From contig OX442423.1 in assembly GCA_949361645.1 (NCBI GenBank), positions 6,423,505-6,487,504 of the forward strand: 64,000 nucleotides of DNA. The letters are read 5' to 3'. How positions within the stretch are numbered: position 1 is the first letter of the stretch; every line of letters begins with the position of its first letter. The notes beneath the pieces are model-generated. The model saw nothing but the letters and a program-made list of their open reading frames with translations. It made no database searches and was not told the origin of the DNA. The translations under genes were made by a program, and so were the position numbers. The stretch is from Spongilla lacustris. Lineage: Eukaryota; Porifera; Demospongiae; Spongillida; Spongillidae. Positions 49,441 through 60,258 of the stretch are shown here, one piece after another.

Positions 49441-50461
49441 TATGGCAACCTCAAATAGTAACATTGCTTGATGTTTGTGTTTTGTCATGGAAGCACATAC
49501 ATGACACTAAAATACATGTACATATAATAACTGGTATTGCTTAAACACACGCGTGCACAATTCAATCTAGAATTATGTGTAGTGTAGATGTGACAGTCAA
49601 ATCTAGAGCTGTTTGTTTGCCCAAATCCGAATGAGGGTGTCAGCTGGCCATGTGCTTTGTTATCCAGCAGTGCAGGTCTGTGCATAACCATTCCAGGATA
49701 GCTGAACCTTTGGTCAAGCTTACAAAAGAGTATTTGCCTAGTCAGAAAAATGTTTCCACAGAAGCACTGATTTCATGAGTTGAAAAGGTGTGCATCATGA
49801 GGTGACAGCACACAGGACAATGCTTTGGCTCAATTAGAATGTGTCAATGTAATTAATTTTAAACTAATCTGCATGTACATCCCAAACAGAGTATAACTTT
49901 GCTATACATGAAAGTATGGGGAGTTGCCTGTTAAGAAGTGTACAGAGTGCTGACAAATATTTAGCTTTTGTTAAATGTTAAATTGTTCACAAACGTCACT
50001 TTCTGCAGAAGACTCTGTATAGGGAATCCCTGATATTGATGTGACATCTTGACATTGTAAACACAAAACATTACTTCTCTTTTGTTCGTGTGACTGCTTT
50101 ACAATATCCATACTCTTGTTCCAATCTCTTCCAGGGCAATAGCATACCCGAACTTTGATCTCACAACTTCAAAAAATGTTACTGAAACAAGAGAAGATGC
50201 ATTTTCATGATTGTGAATTTTCATGATTGTGAATTGAAGCTCACTTGACTTTTTTTAGTGAAAATATGACATGGATCATACCACATTTTGTTACGTCCGA
50301 AGTGTACATGTAGCATTGCAAATTGTATCAGTTCATGACTAAATGTATCATAGGCCAAAAAATTCTTTAATTGTATTTATAGATGTATTCAAAGCAATGT
50401 TTCTACATGTATATGGTCCCTAAACACAATCACAAACCAAGATGCCAGTTTTGCAATGAGT
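49441..50461. other. 3' flank of EGF gene 2, no gene seen
   Basis: AT-rich, with a TTTTCATGATTGTGAA word repeated at 50,203 and 50,217. It resembles gene 1's 3' flank only next to the stop codon. Confidence 0.4.
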
Positions 50462-50664
50462 TTAATACTGGCAAAATGTCAGTTGAGTTAATCCGCTTGC
50501 ATTCAAGGTCCAGTACACTCCCGTAGTGACATCACTTCTCACACTCCTTATCTCGGCACAGCTTTGTGCTGGAACGTTCACACTTGTCCCCAAATTGCGA
50601 CGTCTATTGATCATAGTTGACAGTGCTGAGGCGGCCGCTGTGCTTAATGTGCAAGACCCCTCGG
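50462..50664 (-). CDS. EGF gene 2, last exon: fibrinogen-like stub
   Basis: 203 nt, same structure as 29,444-29,646, with a few substitutions ([12 protein letters not shown]). Ends FCQY plus TAA. Confidence 0.7.
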
Positions 50665-53600
50665 CTATGTGGAGACGTAGATTACACTGTATAATAGTGT
50701 ATTAGCAGGCTTACATATCTGTACTGTAAACGTACTGTTTTCGCAATACAATCCATTCGTATTCGACGGACATACACATGTACATTGTTGAGCCCCTTCC
50801 GTTGTATTACAATAGCCACCATTCAAGCATGGGTTTGTGTCAAAACCAGAAAATTCTATTTTGGGACCCATATATGAATGACGACAAAGATAGAATCATA
50901 CAGCATCTCACCTGGCTGGCTGCAATTACCTCCTGTGTAAGTTGACACACACCAGCACGATGCATTGATGCACAGCCCGTTCACGCATGGGTAGCAGGTG
51001 CAGTAGAACGATCCAGGAGTGTTGACGCATACTTGAGGACAAGGTCCCTTTCCTCCATTAGGTAGGCATTCGTTAATATCTGCACGTTCAAGCAATTGCT
51101 CAATCATTCTTACAAAAACCGGCTTACATCATTAATTACATGTATATGAATGCTTAGCCCCCAGAAAACTAATCATTACTCTCTGGTCATCCTCAATGCA
51201 CTTGCTAAACGGTTCTTAGAATGTTGTAACAGTGACAAATCACGACTAGACTTTTAAAAGAGTTAAGACATGATTTTAAAAGGCTTAAAAATTAACCAAG
51301 CACTACATGTAACTCAATTAGTTAAAGATTTAGAACAACCGGTAAGTCAAATACACACATGTAAGCCTATAAAGTTAAATTCTTCTAGGTCACATGCAGT
51401 CAGCTACAGAATGAATGAATGCAGGTGATACAGGAGTTATTTGTTCCTATAGGGCTATAATAACTCTCATGAAATAAGCCACGGCCACAATGACTAGAGA
51501 GTCAATATACAGCTATTTAAGCATCCATGTACATGTATTATGATATCATGCTACCAGGTTCTGTTTCTGTATGGTGGGTCTCATCAATATACTTTGCATC
51601 ATTTAATTAAGTGGTTGGTTATAAGCATATCATTGCTACTACAAAAGAATGACCCAGGTGTGTTGGTACATATATGAGCACATGCATGGGCCCATTCCTC
51701 CATTTGGTATATGTAGGCATCCATTGAATGCATGCAAATTGGTTTAGCAATCACAGGTGAAGATAGTTAAATTCATAATATATTTTTTAATGCAATACAT
51801 ACAGAATACATAACAATTATCAACATGATTAATCATTATTATTATACGAAAATCATGGTACAATTACAATTCACTACTGACAACACATGCACACACAAAG
51901 CCATGAAGGGAGAAGATACCTTGCCATGATACATGTAGCTCTGGCACAATATAATACTGTTATCATAACATGAATACGTACATGTACACAATCTTACATT
52001 AATAAGCGGAGCAGCACATAATTAATGGTTGGTTTCTTACCATTACAAGCATATCCATTCAGGGAGTACCCAGGATTGCAACTACAAAAGAATGACCCAG
52101 GTGTGTTGGTACATATTTGAGCACATAGGCCCAATCCTCCATTTGGTAGACATTCATTGATATCTGTAATACATTGATTGCAGGAATCACAGGTGAAAAA
52201 TGCATAATATAAGTTCCTTTTGATGGTTAGATGACTGTTTATTTTGTGGGTGAGCATGAGTATACATGTTAATTTTAGTATTATGCTAGTTTATGCATTT
52301 GTACTGATACATTGTATTTGTGTGTTGTTATTTACAATAGTATTAGTGTATGCGATGTGTTTATGTTCACTTGCATGCAAAATGAATAATTATTTTTTAT
52401 TATTACATAATATAGTCTATTATTACATAATATAGTCTATTATTACATAATATAGTCTATTATTACTTATTATAGTCTATTATTACATAATATAGTCTAT
52501 TATTACATAATATAGTCTATTATTACATAATATAGTCTATTATTACTCTATGATCATTGACAACACTGGAGAATACATGTACTATTGTTACAAACCTGAG
52601 AAAAGCTAATAGTCAGGGACAAAACAACTGGAGAGGATGGCTGCAGCATTGCATGGCTATTAGATTCATCCTGCCATATAGGTTGGCCAGGACCACAGCC
52701 TTACCCTGTTGAAGCTAGTCACATGGCTAGAGGCCAGAAGTGACAAAGATGCACCATATGCTTTAACCACTATGGGGACACAATTCCACCCGAGCTCCTT
52801 GCATTTGGAGTAATTTTCTTCATGTTTCCTCTAATATTATCATTTTCACTCCATAGTGTTGTATTATTGTTATTATACCACAAATCACACAGCTATACAA
52901 GAACAAAAGATGACACTCACATACACACACATGCACACACACACACACACACACACACATGCACAGTACTCTGGCAATGGACCTGGCTAAGGTAACATAT
53001 AGCATTCCATAAATGTATGCCACAACTACAGGCTTAGGACAGGCTTGAAAACATTTTCTACCACATATACTTAATATAAATGATTTGAATGACATGAATT
53101 AAAATTACCGAAACATTTTATTATTCTTTTTGCACACTTTGGGCCTGTACTCACTGAGGGTGCTAAAGGAAGTGATATTTGAAAACTCTATCAAAGCCTG
53201 GTCCAGATTACATCAAATGTGTGCTACCATCTTTGAGGAGAAAAGGAATAGTAAGGATATGATTCCCATTATGCCAAGATTGGAAGGATGGCAAGGAGTT
53301 GCTTTTGTTGGCCAAGGCAGTGAGCACAGTCATTGTGAAAGATTACCTGTGTTCAGATCCTGAGAAGAAGAAGCTGTGCACAGGAAGGGCTATTGTCAAA
53401 GGCTTGCCGCATCGTAACATCCCATGGCATTGAACCAAAGAAAGCTATGTCTGAATCATTGAAGTCCAAGCATCCATATGCCATCCCAATGTGTCTACTG
53501 CTATGCCAAATATTCAGCTCCCACCAAACTTCTATATTGGTCAACTTTACAGACGTTTTCTACAGGAACAGCATGTGATCCATCAGGCTTGAGAGTCCAG

Positions 53601-56302
53601 CATTTACTTTATGCATCAATATTCAGCTCGCTGGCAGTGCCCCTATGACTCTCTCACCGGCAGATATATAACATTTCTATTGCAACCTAATGGTACTGGA
53701 TGGGATATTTGACCAATCACCAAGAAAGATCTAGAGGTTTTGAGACATCTTATGGGTAAATAGGCCTGCATTTTAACAAAAGAAAAAGTCACCCAATTCT
53801 TCAAAATCGTTCCAGTATGGAGTAGCTTGTCCAGCTGGCACCAGAAAAAATGTGCTTAAACTCATAGGTAAGTTATAGAGGATAACTGGAATAGTGGAGA
53901 TCTGTTATCTTAAAAGTTGAAATGAGTAATGCATTTAACTTAGTGTCTCAGGAAGCTGTCCTCCACCAGTATGCCATCCATTTCCCTAAGCTTCTTCCGT
54001 GGGTGACATGGTGCTATTCACAGGTGTTCAACAAGAGGACCCTTTGGGCCCTCTTCTGTCTAACCCTTGTTCTGCAATGCAACACTACCTGCTGACCCCC
54101 AGTGCAAAGAAATGCTGCAGAACTGCTGGTATCTGGATGATGGGGCTCTGGAAGGACCATGTGGTGCACTATCCACAGCTCTGAATATTTTGCAAGCCAA
54201 CAGTGACAGTTCTGGTGTCCACATTAATTGTCAATCTTTCAGTGCACAAAAACTCTCCCGTCTGATATTCCATGCTCAGCCTGACCTCACTTTGAATTGC
54301 TAGGTGAGTGCTGAGTCATATGCACAATACATTGAATTCAATGCATTTCATCTGTTGGGGTAACTGTGCAACTGAGGTCGTGTGCTTGTAAGCTGGCCCA
54401 CAACACCTCCTTCACCAATGTCAGGCTCATTTAGCCATTTCGACATTGATGTTCTTCACTGCCTTGAATTATTTGCAGTGATTGAGCTAACACTTCCAGC
54501 AGCTAAGCAGGCCACAGTTAACCTGAGCCATGGTGGCCTTGGTCAGCATTCATCACATGCTTCCCTGTTGTTCTGGGGGTGATGTAATTACACAACCAGC
54601 TCAGACTGCATTGCTGATTTCTGCCATGTCTTTACCCACAAATTGAGAAAGGATATGGCATTCTTCCTAAAGACCAATCCAGTACAGTAGACATTTCAGT
54701 GCCAAACTGGTCCCTCTTTTACCCAGCTGCAATTGACATAAAGGTTATCAATTAGATGAATTTGCAATTTTTGCAAGATGCAGCTCAACCTTGTGGTCAT
54801 GCAGCTGAGATGGGAGAAGAGGCCAAGCACTCTACAAATGATGAGGCATGTGCCCTTAGAGGATGGTCATGCATCCCTTTGGTTGTAAGATTATTTGTGG
54901 GGATGTGGTAATGAAGCTATCAACATACTCTCAACCCTGTCCAACAAAGTAGCCACCCAGCTATGTTGACCTCTAATGAGGTTATGTCAACCATATACAG
55001 CCACCTAAGCCTTGCCCTCATGAGGCAGAATTCCAGGGCAATTTTTGGCCAAATATCAAATAATAAAATTAATAGCATCATGTGTATACTAGATTTGGTG
55101 CTGCTTCTGCACTGGGCCAAAACAGAATATAAGTCGTGTAATGTAGAATGAAACGTGAAATTTTATACTGCATTAGAATGAAGTGTTCAGGAAATATGCT
55201 CTATCCTGTACATGCATGCAGTGCAAAATTTCACATTTCATGCTGCATTATATGACGTACAATTCCATTTTTGGCTCAAGGTTGAATAATAATTTTAAAT
55301 GCGAGCTGTTATTTAACAAGAGAATGGTCTATACCAAGAGCTATTCTTCTAAAACTGTACCACCAGTACATTACATTGTTTATTCTGTACCAGTTCTGAG
55401 TGATTGCAGATCATTACCATTGCAGTTGTGTCCTGAAAGTAGATAGCCACTTTGACAGCTGCAATAGAATGATCCAACAGTGTTGACACATATTTGATCA
55501 CATGGACCTCTTCCTCCATTTGATGCACACTCATTGACATCTGTAATAATGAAGTTAGAGACATGTTGTGTATGTGTTTGCTAATTCGTGGCGTGGTGCA
55601 TATGGAAAACAAGAAATATCAGAATAGCTATGGGTATTAATTTTATCTGGTAACAATCATACATGCATGTTAACTGCTAATTATATACACGTGCACATAT
55701 AGATTTAACATCTGGTAGTTTATACATACAATGCTAACTAATAATTCCAAGCCGATGCAGTAAAGAAGACATCTGTCATGATTACAGATACAAATTACTC
55801 CATCAGTCCATAGCATTTAATATAAGGTGGTAAATGTCTCATTCTAGAGTACAATGCACATTTATTATTTTCCTATAGTGTGATTAAATAAACCTCATAA
55901 AGTGTATATAAATCATGCAGCCTTCATATGCAATGACCCAAATGACTGGGGCATGGATTGTCAATTCCAGTGCAGCAATAGAGGAGTCATTGGTATTTAT
56001 ATGCAATGTAATATGGCATGCTACAGTGTTCTTTTCCCCATCTCTGCGCTTCATGCATAGTTTAGAAAAACACATCACATAAAGGTTGTCATACCATTGC
56101 AGGCATATCCAGACAGAGTGTACCCAGCATTACAGCTGCAGATGAATGATCCAGGTGTGTAGGTGCATATCTGAGCACATGGACCCAATCCACCATTTGG
56201 TAGGCATTGATTGATGTCTGCATGTAATGTTAACATTAATATGCAACAATGATAAAATAGAGCCTACCAGCAGTTGTTATAAAGCATGATGCATGATAAT
56301 GT

Positions 56303-56382
<80 letters not shown>

Positions 56383-59300
56383 AACATGCACACATAAACG
56401 TGCACACACGTTGTATATGTATCTACAATGGACTACGAACTGTATTTATCTTCCATGCCACGGAAGCAAGTACATGTGCACTATACTAAAGTACATGTAC
56501 GTTTAATTAACTGGCATTGCATAAACGCACGCGAACACCATTCTATGTAGCATTATTACATGCGGGGATAACGTGCGAGGCAATTGATTTCACATTTTTA
56601 TCAAGTTACTAACAAATTGACTGAATCTTTATATACTTCTATATTTCTATACTTTTATATCACATATTGATTTTTTAGAAAAGGCTACGAACGCACAGCC
56701 CTAAAACATATCCAGCTGGGAATCATAATTCATATATAAAACTAAATGGGCCATGGTTTAAGGGATGTGCCCAATGGAGAGAACTCATTTTCCTTTCTGC
56801 TTCAGAGGATGTCAGTTGCCGTTCAACGGAGGAATGCTGCTTCCATATTGGGCGTTATGAAGCTGGACAGTAATGTAGCATGATGAGTTTTCGTTTGAAT
56901 TGTTAAGCTGACGTGTAGGTAAAGTTAACATTTTATAGCTATGATTTAGTGTGTTATAATTAGTGTACATGTATATTTATATGTTATGATTTTTTTAAAA
57001 ATAAAATAACAGAGAAAAAGATTAAATAAATCAATTGTTATTTGAATTTTCAGTTACCAAATACTCGCGTCGGTGTTTTGACATTTATTGTGTGCTCTAG
57101 CCTATGGGCCCCCTTCCTAATGTAAGTGGCCAAGATTTATAGCAGATACACGAGGTACAGACTGGCTATACATACAAAATACGGTGTATATTAGCCTCGT
57201 CCCCAGGCCCTGTTTTATTAAAGTTACGGGGGGGGAAACAGGGCCTGGTAGACACTGCCAGGGTCGAAGCGCGCATGCGCTAGTTTGTCCCAGAATACCT
57301 GGGGTAACCGTAATTTCCTTTTGGAAACCATTCCGTATACTCGTCTGATTTCGCGATGGCGTATGCTGCTCGCCTGATTTCGTTCGTTAAGACACGATAA
57401 AGAATAAGCCACCGCTTCTCGGAACTCAACAGAATAAGCCATCGCGAAATCAGACGGGTATACGGAATGGTTTCCAAAATGAAATTACGGTTACCCCAGG
57501 TATTCTGGGACAAACTAGCGTATGCGCGCTTCGACCCTGGCAGTGTCTACCAGGCCCTGTTTTTCCCCCCGTAACTTTAATAAAACAGGGCCTGGGGACG
57601 AGGCTAGGTATATATATGCGTGTGATCACGGATGGGCGTGTGACAATCTATTACAAAATGTTCCCCCAAAATATTGTACTGTGCAAGCGCAGGCTATTTC
57701 CTGTATTACACCGATAGCTGCGATGGCTATTACCACTCTTTTCGGGAGAAAAGTGATTGTGCTGCAGACTTTAATCAGTTTAATGACGACATTCACTTCG
57801 GTACGGTCCGAGCCCCTCCCCCATGGTGCCCAGGCTGAGGGACGCCGCTACGTAGGGTTGTGTTTCAATACATGCATGCATGTACATGTGCATGCTAAAT
57901 TAATCTTACCTGTGACACATGCTGTATTTCCTCCGTACATCACCTTTCTCCACGTTGAATCGCCGTTTAACCCAGTCGTACATCCAGCTCGGTATCCACC
58001 AGCGCCTTGGTCCAAATGCCAGCACAGGCGACTAACACAGTCATCACTTCCTGCACCATAATCACATGTATACAGGTTTACACTAGAAGAAGATGCAAAA
58101 CCAAAACTGTACGATGGATAACGGTACCAGTAAGCTCCTCCAGGGTCATAATAAGCTGTACTAGTAGAACTTGTTACTGCGAAGACATTAGATGTGCCAA
58201 ATGCTCCAAGTACAAAGGTTGATGATGAAGAGGAGCTCTTGGCACCAACGAAGACAAATTGGAAACTCATGCAACCTGCCAAATCACTCGAGGTGGTAGG
58301 CCATGAGTATGTCTGGTCATAGCACTTCACAAAACCATTGGAGATTAGTATGTTCTCATCATAATTATACAAAACTCCACATGGCTGAACTGTAGAGAAA
58401 AATAATGCGATTAAGTTAAAGTACTACATGTATACCGCGTAAATGTAATTAAAATTGTACAAGCACTTATCAACGTCGCCTGGTGTAGGGGATTTGACGG
58501 TAGGGCAGTTTAACCTATAATGGGTTGACATTATAGTCACGATTACATGTGCATGTATACTGTATACTATCGTACATGCAACTGGATATGGCGCATGTGA
58601 AAAGTGTTCTCAGGCTATAGTGTAGAGAAAAAATATATAGTTGTAAAGTGCTATATGTGTAATTATAATTGTAGCAGCGTGGTAACCACTTAGACTTATA
58701 GCATTCTTGTACCGTTGGTTTGGTTGAAGCTAAAGATGAACTTTGTCAATATTACCTTTTGAGCTTATAATCTTACAATGAGAGTACTGCAACCATTCAT
58801 TTTATTTAGTCTTAGTAGATTTACATAGCTTGCTACCATTATGATTAACTATAATCGTACAGTGCAAAGCTAGCGCTATTAATATTATTAACAACTGTCG
58901 GAAACCATGAAGCTTCATGCATAAACCAACTTCCATCAGTATATTTCTTCAAAAGCTTCCTCGCTTTGCGCGGGAGGGGGCACATTCCGCCTAGAGCTCC
59001 CCCTATCTCGGAACGGTCCTTTTAGGCACTGAAATCCTGGATACGTCACTGTTAGCCAGTCTGCATTGTGTGAGTTGTTTACTTATTCTGGTTGTACACA
59101 AAATTAAGCTACATGTACGCAAAGTAGCAACCACATGCATGCTCGCAATTTCGTGCACCAGTTTATTCTTGCTAACACTCATCAGTTCGATTGTAAAGAA
59201 CTTAAGAAGAGGGCGTGTGATCACACATCACTGTCATGTATCCTGCGTTCAACCTTAGGCTTAGGTTCAACCAGAAACACAGAATTGTAATGGAAGCAGT

Positions 59301-59509
59301 TGTCCAACACTGGTATCACCGCACACCATTTTTTTTAGGTAAGTGTATGGCTACAAACTAGTTAGGAACGGGTTCCAATTTTGTCCGCTCATTCCATAAC
59401 GTAGATGTATACCCCCCCAGTGTAACTCACAAGCTAGCGTCGTTGAAATGAAACAGTTCAGTAGCAGAAATGCGGTAACCAGGGTCAGCGCTTTCGCACC
59501 TATCCTCAT
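50462..59509 (-). CDS. EGF gene 2: paralogue of EGF gene 1
   Basis: Eight coding exons: 59,509-59,431, 58,389-57,910, 56,217-56,095, 55,540-55,418, 52,163-52,041, 51,079-50,912, 50,855-50,715 and 50,664-50,462. All junctions are phase 1; total 1,440 nt, or 479 residues. Domain order equals gene 1, but with three calcium-binding EGF modules instead of four and a domain exon 15 nt shorter. The two most 5' EGF modules (56,217 and 55,540) are clearly diverged from the gene 1 set, while the last three exons are nearly identical to those of gene 1. That mosaic suggests duplication followed by partial gene conversion or separate exon copying. A dead EGF exon lies at 51,640-51,730. Secreted or extracellular, function unknown. 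Confidence 0.8.
50715..50855 (-). CDS. EGF gene 2, C-terminal EGF exon
   Basis: 141 nt, phase 1-1. [20 protein letters not shown], then [10 protein letters not shown]. The next intron is 50 nt (50,665-50,714), 10 nt longer than in gene 1. Confidence 0.75.
50912..51079 (-). CDS. EGF gene 2, long EGF-like exon
   Basis: 168 nt, phase 1-1. Its protein is the same as that of 29,884-30,051 as far as I can see. Confidence 0.8.
51640..51730 (-). pseudogene. Decayed EGF exon in an intron of EGF gene 2
   Basis: Retains the centre of a 123-nt EGF exon (ACAAAAGAATGACCCAGGTG, GTTGGTACATAT and CATTTGGTAT words). It has insertions (an extra ATGC and ATATGT), a lost 3' portion and donor, and a damaged acceptor end. 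It sits where gene 1 has its tandem EGF exons. Confidence 0.7.
52041..52163 (-). CDS. EGF gene 2, calcium-binding EGF exon 3
   Basis: 123 nt, phase 1-1. [32 protein letters not shown], donor GTAAGA. Very close to the gene 1 EGF exons. Confidence 0.85.
52401..52548 (+). repeat. 20-bp minisatellite
   Basis: About 7.4 copies of TATTACATAATATAGTCTAT, one unit variant (TACTTATTATAG), in an intron of gene 2. Confidence 0.97.
52560..54600 (+). mobile_element. Reverse-transcriptase retroelement, degenerate, in an intron of EGF gene 2
   Basis: Best copy of the family. In order: [15 protein letters not shown] (about 53,170), a palm-like region with [12 protein letters not shown] (53,520), [12 protein letters not shown] (about 54,023-54,058; compare GxxQGDPLxPxLF of reverse transcriptases), the catalytic [13 protein letters not shown] (YLDD at 54,130-54,141), and [14 protein letters not shown] (about 54,500). 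Stops and frame shifts occur throughout and the Gly of QGDP is Glu, so it is inactive. Its 5' part is shared with 33,890-34,740. It lies antisense within gene 2. Confidence 0.72.
52913..52962 (+). repeat. CA microsatellite
   Basis: Imperfect (CA)n, about 50 bp, matching the position of the CA tract at 34,275-34,325. Confidence 0.9.
55418..55540 (-). CDS. EGF gene 2, calcium-binding EGF exon 2
   Basis: 123 nt, phase 1-1. [20 protein letters not shown], then TVGSFYCSC and [11 protein letters not shown], donor GTAATG. It keeps the calcium ligands and hydroxylation site but is well diverged from the others, so it is an old module. Confidence 0.85.
56095..56217 (-). CDS. EGF gene 2, calcium-binding EGF exon 1
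   Basis: 123 nt, phase 1-1. [20 protein letters not shown]; the usual Asn of C-x-N is Tyr here, so Asn hydroxylation at that site is lost. Donor GTATGA. Confidence 0.85.
56306..56380 (+). repeat. CA microsatellite
   Basis: About 75 bp of perfect (CA)n. Confidence 0.97.
57194..57604. mobile_element. Foldback MITE, 411 bp, TA target duplication
   Basis: Begins GCCTCGTCCCCAGGCCCTG and ends with its inverse. The arms are near-perfect inverted copies of about 165 bp (57,194-57,360 and 57,440-57,604) around a roughly 75-bp centre. TA lies on both sides (57,192-57,193 and 57,605-57,606). It lies downstream of the domain exon in an intron of gene 2 and is absent from the matching intron of gene 1. 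Open frames here are arm artefacts. Confidence 0.82.
57910..58389 (-). CDS. EGF gene 2, unassigned secreted domain exon
   Basis: 480 nt, phase 1-1, acceptor CTCTACAG, donor GTAAGA. Same motifs as 36,945-37,439 ([50 protein letters not shown]). RLSW has become RLCW, so the cysteine pattern differs from gene 1. Confidence 0.8.
59431..59509 (-). CDS. EGF gene 2, signal-peptide exon
   Basis: ATG at 59,509: [18 protein letters not shown], then CFISTTLA and donor GTGAGT, phase 1. Only 1.0 kb upstream of its domain exon, against 7 kb in gene 1. Confidence 0.78.
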
Positions 59510-59669
59510 AGCGCCAGACGAACGTGGGTACAAAATGTATCTGGAATGTCGTGAATACGATTAGAAAATATACTAGCTTGTACCATTCACTCTGTAGTTG
59601 ACGTGGGTATATTCACTCAGCCACGGTACGTAAATCATAGACGTCCCAATAAAGAACAAGAAATGTGTG

Positions 59670-60037
<368 letters not shown>

Positions 60038-60230
60038 AGGGGGCATTGGACGTTGCTGTGATGCGGAGATATCCTGATGCATGTAAATTATTCCCTTGCA
60101 TTTGCTTAATTATAATAAGCATAGTTTTAAAATCAAGGTTGAGCGGCGTGCCGGCAAAGTTACCGACACCTCTATAAAAACCATGATGTCCATTGCAGCT
60201 AGTGACCTTCTAAAATAGACAACGATGCTG

Positions 60231-60258
60231 AGGGGGGGGGGGGGGGGGGGGGGGGGGG
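60231..60258 (+). repeat. Poly-G tract
   Basis: About 28 G. Confidence 0.9.

Noticed and set aside
57224..57513. Minus-strand frames over the 57 kb foldback element
   Set aside because: They read the arms of an inverted repeat and match no transposase.
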